A stretch of DNA of 64,000 bases. Origin: Apodospora peruviana (taxonomy: Eukaryota; Ascomycota; Sordariomycetes; Sordariales; Lasiosphaeriaceae). Where the stretch lies: positions 1,302,001 to 1,366,000 of the forward strand of contig JAUEDM010000002.1 of the NCBI GenBank assembly GCA_033439685.1, in the 5' to 3' direction. The translations under genes were made by a program, and so were the position numbers. The notes under the pieces are model-generated. The model did no database searches. It saw only the letters and a list, made by a program, of their open reading frames with translations, and was not told the DNA's origin. Of the stretch, positions 58,426 to 64,000 are shown one piece after another; position 1 is the first letter of the stretch; every line of letters begins with the position of its first letter.

Positions 58426-61010
58426 CTAGGACAGTCGTATACTCTGCCCCTTGGCGAACGCCTCGTCCGTCACGCCCCCGTGCGTCTCCACGACGTACTG
58501 CTCAAAGTCTTGCGCGACCTTGATGGCCTTCTTGAGGTGGTCATACGCGAGTGGCCTCTTGGCCTGCGACGCGAGCTGCCGCGCCGTCCGGATTGCGTTG
58601 CGGATCTACCGCCCGTTTAGTCGGTTCTGCGCTAGCACGCCGATTTTGGAATGTAGCTGATCGTATTCGACGACATCAGCCCCGCCTTGTCTCTGCAGGT
58701 CTTGGACGAACTCGAGCCATATCTCCATCCGGTCGGCCTCGTCGATGGCCGGGTAGTGCAGGGCCAACTGAACACGGGACTTGAATGCTTCGTCAAATGT
58801 CCCGACTACACCGTGATTGGATTTAGTAAAGACAATACAAACAGTTGAAGGGGATGGGACCTTACCTCTGTTCGACGTCAGGATGAGGATACCGTCGTAA
58901 TACTCGAGCACCCGCAACAATACTGAGACAAGGGCGTTTCTTTGCAAGTCGGCCTGCGACCTTTCCTCCAAGAATACATCGCTCTCATCGAACAGCACGA
59001 CTGTGGTGGCAGAAAATCGGGTTAGTTAAGTCTCCAAGAATCTGACTGGCCCTCGACCTAGACCTTCCAGAAGAACGAAGCGATTAGAGAGCTCAAACAT
59101 ACCCGCCTTCCAAATCGTGCCAATGTACAAGACAGACTCGAGGTACTTCTCTACTGCCTCGGCGTCCGTCCCGATATCGCCGCACGTTACCCTGTACAGG
59201 GGCTTCTCCGCCAGCTCGGCCACGCTCTCGGCCGTGAGGGTCTTACCGGTCCCCGGCCCTCCATGCAGCAAAATGATCAGGCCGTTCCCTTTGCCCTCAA
59301 TCACATCTGCGGACACGTCGGACAAGACATGCTCGTTAACCATGGCAGTGATCAGGCTCTTCTTGTCCGGGTCAAGCACAAGACGGTCAAAGGCCGCCTT
59401 GTTCCATTTTATCTCCTGGATATGGTCGACCAGTAGGTATCCCAGAGTTGGTTGCAAGATTCTCTGTTAGACTGGAACCACACTTTATCGCTGAGCAGAC
59501 TGGACTGTACTAGACTTACGCCACTTCTTATCGTGTAAGCCAAAGCCAAGAAATCCGAGCAGGCAGTTGCAGGATTAAATCGTCACTCGGCGGTGTCTCA
59601 CTATTCATCAGCTCCTCGTCTAGCTCGACTTCGCGGGCTTGGCCAGTGTTGTCGGCTTCGGCGTCATCCCCGTGTATGTGCTTATATGTCTGCATATCCA
59701 CCATATACCTCAGGTTCGACTGACGACCAAGAACGGAATTCGGATGGTAAGCTTTGAACGAGACACACGGAACAGAAACAGGAGAAAGGGTAGCGGCGGT
59801 GAAAGCATGGAAACTACTTACGGTGCGAACTTCAAAGGTCCGAATCGGGGGCGTATAACTGATGAACCGCCTGCTCCTGCACGACCAGAGCGTGGCGCCC
59901 CGCGCCAAAAGCTTCTCCCTGAGACCCGACTTGTCATATCCTACCGGATACGCACCGAGGCTGGTTATGGGTACCACGAGGTTGAGGTCATTGGGGTCGT
60001 TCACCCATCTCACGTGCAGCTGCTCCATGGTTCGGCGAAAAGTGCCACTACCGTCGAACGACCAGGTGGAAGACTGGATATGCAAATCGCCGCCGTCGGA
60101 CTGGCATTCGGTCGTGGAGTACCCCGCGGCTGACCGTCCTGGATGCAGGCGACGATGTCGTTGGCCCGGAACAGTTTGGGCAGCTGCTTCAGCGTGACGA
60201 CACCCCGCTTGAACTGGTCATCGGCCTCTTCGTAGTCGTCACCGAAGGCGTTGTTGAGATACTCTAACAGGACACTGATATGGGCACGTCCGACGTCATC
60301 AAGGGCGGTCACGTCGGAAGAAAGCGCCCTCATTACCGCCCTGGCGGGGTAGAGATGCACATAGGGAGCCTCTAGGTTATAAGACTGATCCCAGCCACTA
60401 AAAGTAGCGGGATCGTGAGCCACGAGGTTCTTCATGGTGCTCTGAAAGGGCCGGGATGATCGGATCGACTCCGACAGCGGGTCAGCCAACGGACCCGGCC
60501 GACTCAGGACGTCATAAAAGAGGCTGGCTTTCTCAACCATAGACCGCGGTAGGTAGGGCAGTGGCAGCATCTCGAAGTCATCCTCCAGCAGTTGAGGTAT
60601 TGCTGACAGTCATACTGTTTCAGCACGACAAAAATGATGTCGGGGTGCTCCTTGAGGTATTGGTCCAGCGGGGGCTTGAGAGGGAACTTGCCGTGGAGCG
60701 GGCTAGCCTTGCAGTCTCCGGCGTTGAGGCGCGGGTGGTCAAAGAATAGGGCAGCATCTGGATGGTTGCGATGGTGCCTGCTGCTTTCGCAACGGACTTC
60801 GTGGATGGTGAGGTATCGAAGGTCCAAGGCTCCGGTCCCGTGTCTGGGGCTGGTGCGGCTGGGCTCACTGTCAGACTGGCTCTCGGATGCACTCGTCGAA
60901 TATTGGTACCGCTGGCGTGCTGGATAGAACTCTGAAGTCAAAAACTCTCGATCATCTTCATCTTCATCTTCAAAGGCAGGATCCACCCTTGCGCACTTCC
61001 GAACAGGTGA
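58426..61010 (-). pseudogene. AAA-ATPase gene (fungal DUF7025-type), disrupted
   Basis: Ordered homology reads from an acidic N-terminal region (at most 61010) through DUF7025-like sequence (LKQYDCQQYL, LPLPYLPRSM, FSGWDQSYNLEAPYVHLYPA, LEYLNNAFGDDYEEAD, SSTWSFDGSGTF, RYMVDMQTYKH). The AAA module follows, with VDHIQEIKWNKAAFDRLVLD, Walker A GGPGTGKT, Walker B VVLFDESDVFLEER, then LTSNR and the FKSRVQLALHYPAID segment. Introns at 59821-59720, 59102-59001 and 58865-58806 splice cleanly. Reading frame is lost near 60586-60594, 60121-60130 and 59548-59553. The codon expected to be Gln in NGRQIRNAIRTARQL is TAG (58606-58608), with coding sequence continuing open to 58426. The intron following 59520 also lacks a good acceptor in the right phase. 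The N-terminal start is not identifiable. Confidence 0.85.
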
Positions 61011-61532
61011 TATTGTTCGTCAACAGATGCAGAGTAATTGATTCTGATGGCTCTTCTAGGGCTGTGCAAATCCGAGATTGTTGCCATACGTACGGGTTAT
61101 AGCGTGTGTGGTGGTTCGATGTTAATCTTCTCTCAGTGAGGTAGAGTGGACTTGAATTTGCATGCGACTTGAGTGGTCGGAAATGGCGGCCGCCCGGTGG
61201 CAGTCACGCAGTTGCTGCTTTAGGCGCTTGCTGGCTCATTAATGATGATCTCATTCCCAAGACTCACTCGTGGTTTCCTTGGCTATATCCCATCACCTTT
61301 CCTTCCTCTTTTGACCAGCAGGTAGGACTAGGTTCTCTCACTGTTGCAGTTCTCATGTGTTCTAATCTTTCTCACATCATTTGTGTTGAATTCAACAGAA
61401 CATCCCAGTACCTAGACTTGTGACGACAGGCCTTCTCCAACCAACGAAGCACCCGTACCTAGGTTATCGCTACCTGCTTTGTTCCAACCAGACCAGTAGT
61501 TACATGCCAAAATAAGAAATAAAATTATCGCC
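61011..61532. other. Spacer between the AAA remnant and the basic-protein gene
   Basis: About 520 bases without a recognisable product. It should contain the promoter and missing first exon of the AAA gene and the 3' end of the next minus-strand gene. One CCTAGGTTA motif is near 61458. Confidence 0.45.
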
Positions 61533-62356
61533 TCAAGCATACACAATCTGATCACGGCTGTAAGCCACGTCCTCGGGCCCATAACTCCGCGCCTCCTTTA
61601 CCTTGACGGGAACGTGGTTCAAGTAGCGATAGGACGGGCGATCCTTTCGCCCAGTACTTGTTCTGATCCTGTTGCCATCTTCGACCTGCTCGAGATCTTC
61701 ACATCGGATAGTCCATAATGAACTGCCTGCCTCTCAGTATCCGGCTTGCGGGCGCTTGCACTCTTCGCATTGAAAACGGCACCTAGTGCCACCAGACGAC
61801 GCTTTCGCACTCTCCGCTCGTCGCTGTAGTCTTCGGATATTGTATGTTTATTCCGAAGCCGCTTTTTTCGAAGGTCCAAGACAGCGGTGTTGCTGGACCC
61901 GCCGCTGTGGGATACGGCAGAACTGGCGTCGCTCATGGATGTACTCGGGGCGGGTGTCGGCGAACCCGGAAAGGACTTCTGCGGCGGGACGGATGGTAAA
62001 ATTTGTAGATCGGGGTCGACAGGCCCATCAATTGGTACCATCCTTGGAGGCGGAAGAGGAGTAGGCCCTTCGCGATACCGCCGCTCTCTCGGTGCAGCCT
62101 TCCGTCCCCTGGGCACCGCCAGAAACGCAGGTTTTCTTATATCCTCTGCAAACGGCAACCTGTGGCGGCTGTCAACCTCGGACCGGGACACGATGCCTCT
62201 CGCGCCAGCCTGCTCGAACGCCGTCCTCGCACGTCTGTCCTCGGGCCTGGACCTCGAGCTGTTGATATAGGCAAGGGCGGTTTCTTTAAGGAGGGCACGC
62301 CTGTTTGGTTTGGCGGAGGCTGGGACGGCTGACATTATTGGGCTATGACTCGACAT
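61533..62356 (-). CDS. Basic protein of unknown function, 255 aa, two exons
   Basis: Proposed exons 62356-61783 and 61726-61533 join to 256 codons including the stop. The 56-base intron has a GTGCCG donor and a GGCAG acceptor. The unspliced frame would stop earlier near 61620, but then a long coherent frame (SLWTIRCEDLEQV... RPSYRYLNHVPVKVKEARSYGPEDVAYSRDQIVYA) would be left without a start. The splice joins LVALG to SSLWTIR and rescues it. The start is taken at MSSHSPIMSAVP; an upstream in-frame ATG at 62449 would add 31 residues. The N-terminal half is Arg/Ala-rich, then comes a Pro-rich stretch with PPQKSFPGSPTP and a basic RKKRLRNK...RRVRKRR cluster that could be a nuclear signal. I recognise no family. 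It lies between two decayed NTPase genes and is divergent from the right-hand one, which makes it interesting despite the unknown role. Confidence 0.65.
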
Positions 62357-62625
62357 CACTATGGGAAGCGTTGCGTTGATGCGAAATAATCGATTGAGAG
62401 ATGGGCGGCGAGTACAAAGGTGGTCGCTAGTGAAGCGCACAGTCTCCATGCGATTGATGATGATTAGGGAACGGCCTTGGGATGATGCTGCATTTCAGGT
62501 GTGGGCGATACAGCCTCGAATGCTCGGATGCTCTGATTGGACAAATGGGGGCGAAGCATGCAGCTGAGAATCTAGGAAAGTGGAAGGCCTATTTCTTCCT
62601 TGCAATCAACACCAAGGCCAAGAGT

Positions 62626-64000
62626 ATGGCAACGCTCCTCCAAGACGACGATGGCGTCCAGGCATGGTACCTCAGCTCCGATGGCGGACAGAATGACATT
62701 GCGAAAGAAGCATACCAGGAGGCCGTCGAGTATCTGAAGCATGAGTTTCGGTACAAACCACAAGCAATTGCTTGGATCGAGGGCCGACAGTCACTCAACG
62801 AAATCCGCATCGAGACCCAGCATGTCGAAGCCCAATATCGAGCAGCCAGCGCGCCCAAGAAGACCGTCTTGCACTGCGTCCGCAGGATATCCGCCTGGAT
62901 CATGATGTATGGCCAGGTCCTCGACGTGCTGGCGCAGAACCACCCCGAGTATGTGTCGCTTGCCTGGGGCGCTGCAAAGTTCCTTCTGATGGGAGTCCTC
63001 AATCATGAAACTCTCAACACCAATATATCTCGAGCGCTGGAGGATATCGCCAACGTCCTGCCGCGGATGGAACTGCACGCCAAGTTGTATCCGACGGAGC
63101 GGATGAAAGACAGCATGGCCCGACTATATGCTCACATGCTTCTCTTCCTTCGGCAGACCGTCAAGTGGTTTTCACGCCACTCGGTCGGGCGCGCCACCTC
63201 ATTGATCATCAGCCCCTTCGAGATCAAGTACAAGGGGCTCGTGGATCGAATCCGCACCTGTGCCAACGCCATCGACGACGAGGCCGACGCCGCCTCCCTC
63301 CAAGGCCGAGATAAAGGGTCTCCACATCGAGGTCCAGCAGAACACCAAAGGGATTGCCAAACTTGAGCAAACCATTACCTGGAGTCATGAAGCCCACGAG
63401 ATGAGACTCGACGAGTTCGACGCCAAGCTTGACGACATCCGCATCGAGATCAAAGGGATCCGCCATGCACATGCAGACATCAGGGGACCGTCACAGTCAC
63501 ACGAAGCCGTGTCATTGATCTCCAGTTCATCGAGATCCTGAACAACTTCAAACCGAAGACGTCGCCGCAGGAGATGCTGCAGCAGCAATAGGCTTTGGTG
63601 AGGCGTGCTAGCCGATGGGTCACGACAACCCGGGAATTGTGTAACTCATCCAACGCCTGGGCAGCTGGGTATCCGCGCCCACTCCTCCCATTCTCATCCT
63701 ACAAGCCGGACCTCGCGCCCAGATGAACACCAAGGAGCTCGCGATCGAGATCATCGGAATCCTCGAACCAGCGCACATGGCAGTGGCATGGCATCTCGCC
63801 GACCCTGCCGGACAGGAGAAGCCTGTCACCACCCGGACGCAGGTACTGCGCAGTTTGGTCTTCCAGATCATGAACCGCACCCCTGACCTCTTGAACACAG
63901 CAACAGTCCACCTGAAAGCTGCGAACTTCCAGTCCCAACACAGCGAGAGGGACTGGCTAGACCTGTTGTGCGTGGTGGTTAGCCAGCTCCCAAAATGCTT
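62626..64000 (+). pseudogene. DUF7708/STAND (NLR-like) gene, disrupted, running off the right edge
   Basis: Starting near the ATG at 62626 (an earlier ATG at 62482 is also open), the frame encodes the fungal DUF7708 domain: EYVSLAWGAAKFLLMGVLNHE, VLPRMELHAKLYPTERMKDSMARLYAHMLLFLRQTVKW, and FEIKYKGLVDRIRTCANAI (quoted in pieces). This domain typically opens fungal STAND proteins that carry an NTPase and repeats. The frame shifts near 63293 to continue as KAEIKGLHIEVQQNTKGI, and shifts again near 63484. It meets TAG at 63589-63591 where Gln is expected (QQQ-stop-ALVRRASRWVTTTREL), then shifts near 63685 to PILILQAGPRAQ and a segment ending at the window edge (DWLDLLCVVVSQLPKC). No Walker A GxxxxGK[ST] is visible in the part present. 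STAND proteins in fungi act in non-self recognition; that role is inferred here. Confidence 0.82.

Noticed and set aside
1..64000. CRISPR arrays, bacterial operons, phage or integrated viral genes
   Set aside because: No spaced identical repeats and no such genes; gene structure is clearly fungal nuclear.

Overview
The window is nuclear DNA of a filamentous ascomycete, most likely a sordariomycete. The grounds are short spliceosomal introns with GTAAGT/GTGAGT donors, orthologues of Ras2, APSES StuA/ASM-1, Pro2 and Yih1, and large intergenic spaces full of AGGTAGGT/CCTAGGTA and TTCCGTAC/TACGGA motifs. The species cannot be named from the sequence. Gene density is low: ten protein genes or gene remnants plus one tRNA in 64 kb.

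Left part (1-16.1 kb): the 5' two-thirds or so of a long coiled-coil protein gene on the minus strand, running off the left edge. After a 6.9 kb gene-free stretch comes a four-exon integral membrane protein gene (minus). It is followed by a single-exon HAD-type haloacid dehalogenase-like gene (plus) and a two-exon Ras2 GTPase gene (plus).

Middle (16-35 kb): a 5.7 kb gene-free stretch; the proline-biosynthesis gene PRO2 (minus), divergent from a Yih1/IMPACT-type regulator of Gcn2 (plus); a 928-residue coiled-coil protein convergent with Yih1 (minus); then the APSES developmental regulator StuA/ASM-1 (minus). StuA's true start lies in an unresolved upstream exon.

Right part (35-64 kb): about 16 kb upstream of stuA holds no convincing gene but many palindromes and simple repeats. 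A Rev1-like single-BRCT protein with a PIP-box-like tail follows (plus). Then comes another gene-poor stretch that becomes AT-rich and contains an intron-bearing tRNA-Ala(AGC). The last 5.6 kb looks accessory. An AAA-ATPase gene with three frameshifts and a nonsense codon, and a DUF7708/STAND (NLR-like) gene with three frameshifts and a nonsense codon, flank an apparently intact two-exon gene for a 255-residue basic protein of unknown role.

The genes do not form an operon-like unit. The most plausible functional links are the PRO2/YIH1 divergent pair (amino-acid metabolism and its control), the growth and development regulators Ras2 and StuA, and the decayed NTPase cluster at the right end. 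That cluster may be the remnant of an incompatibility or immunity-like locus; this is inference.
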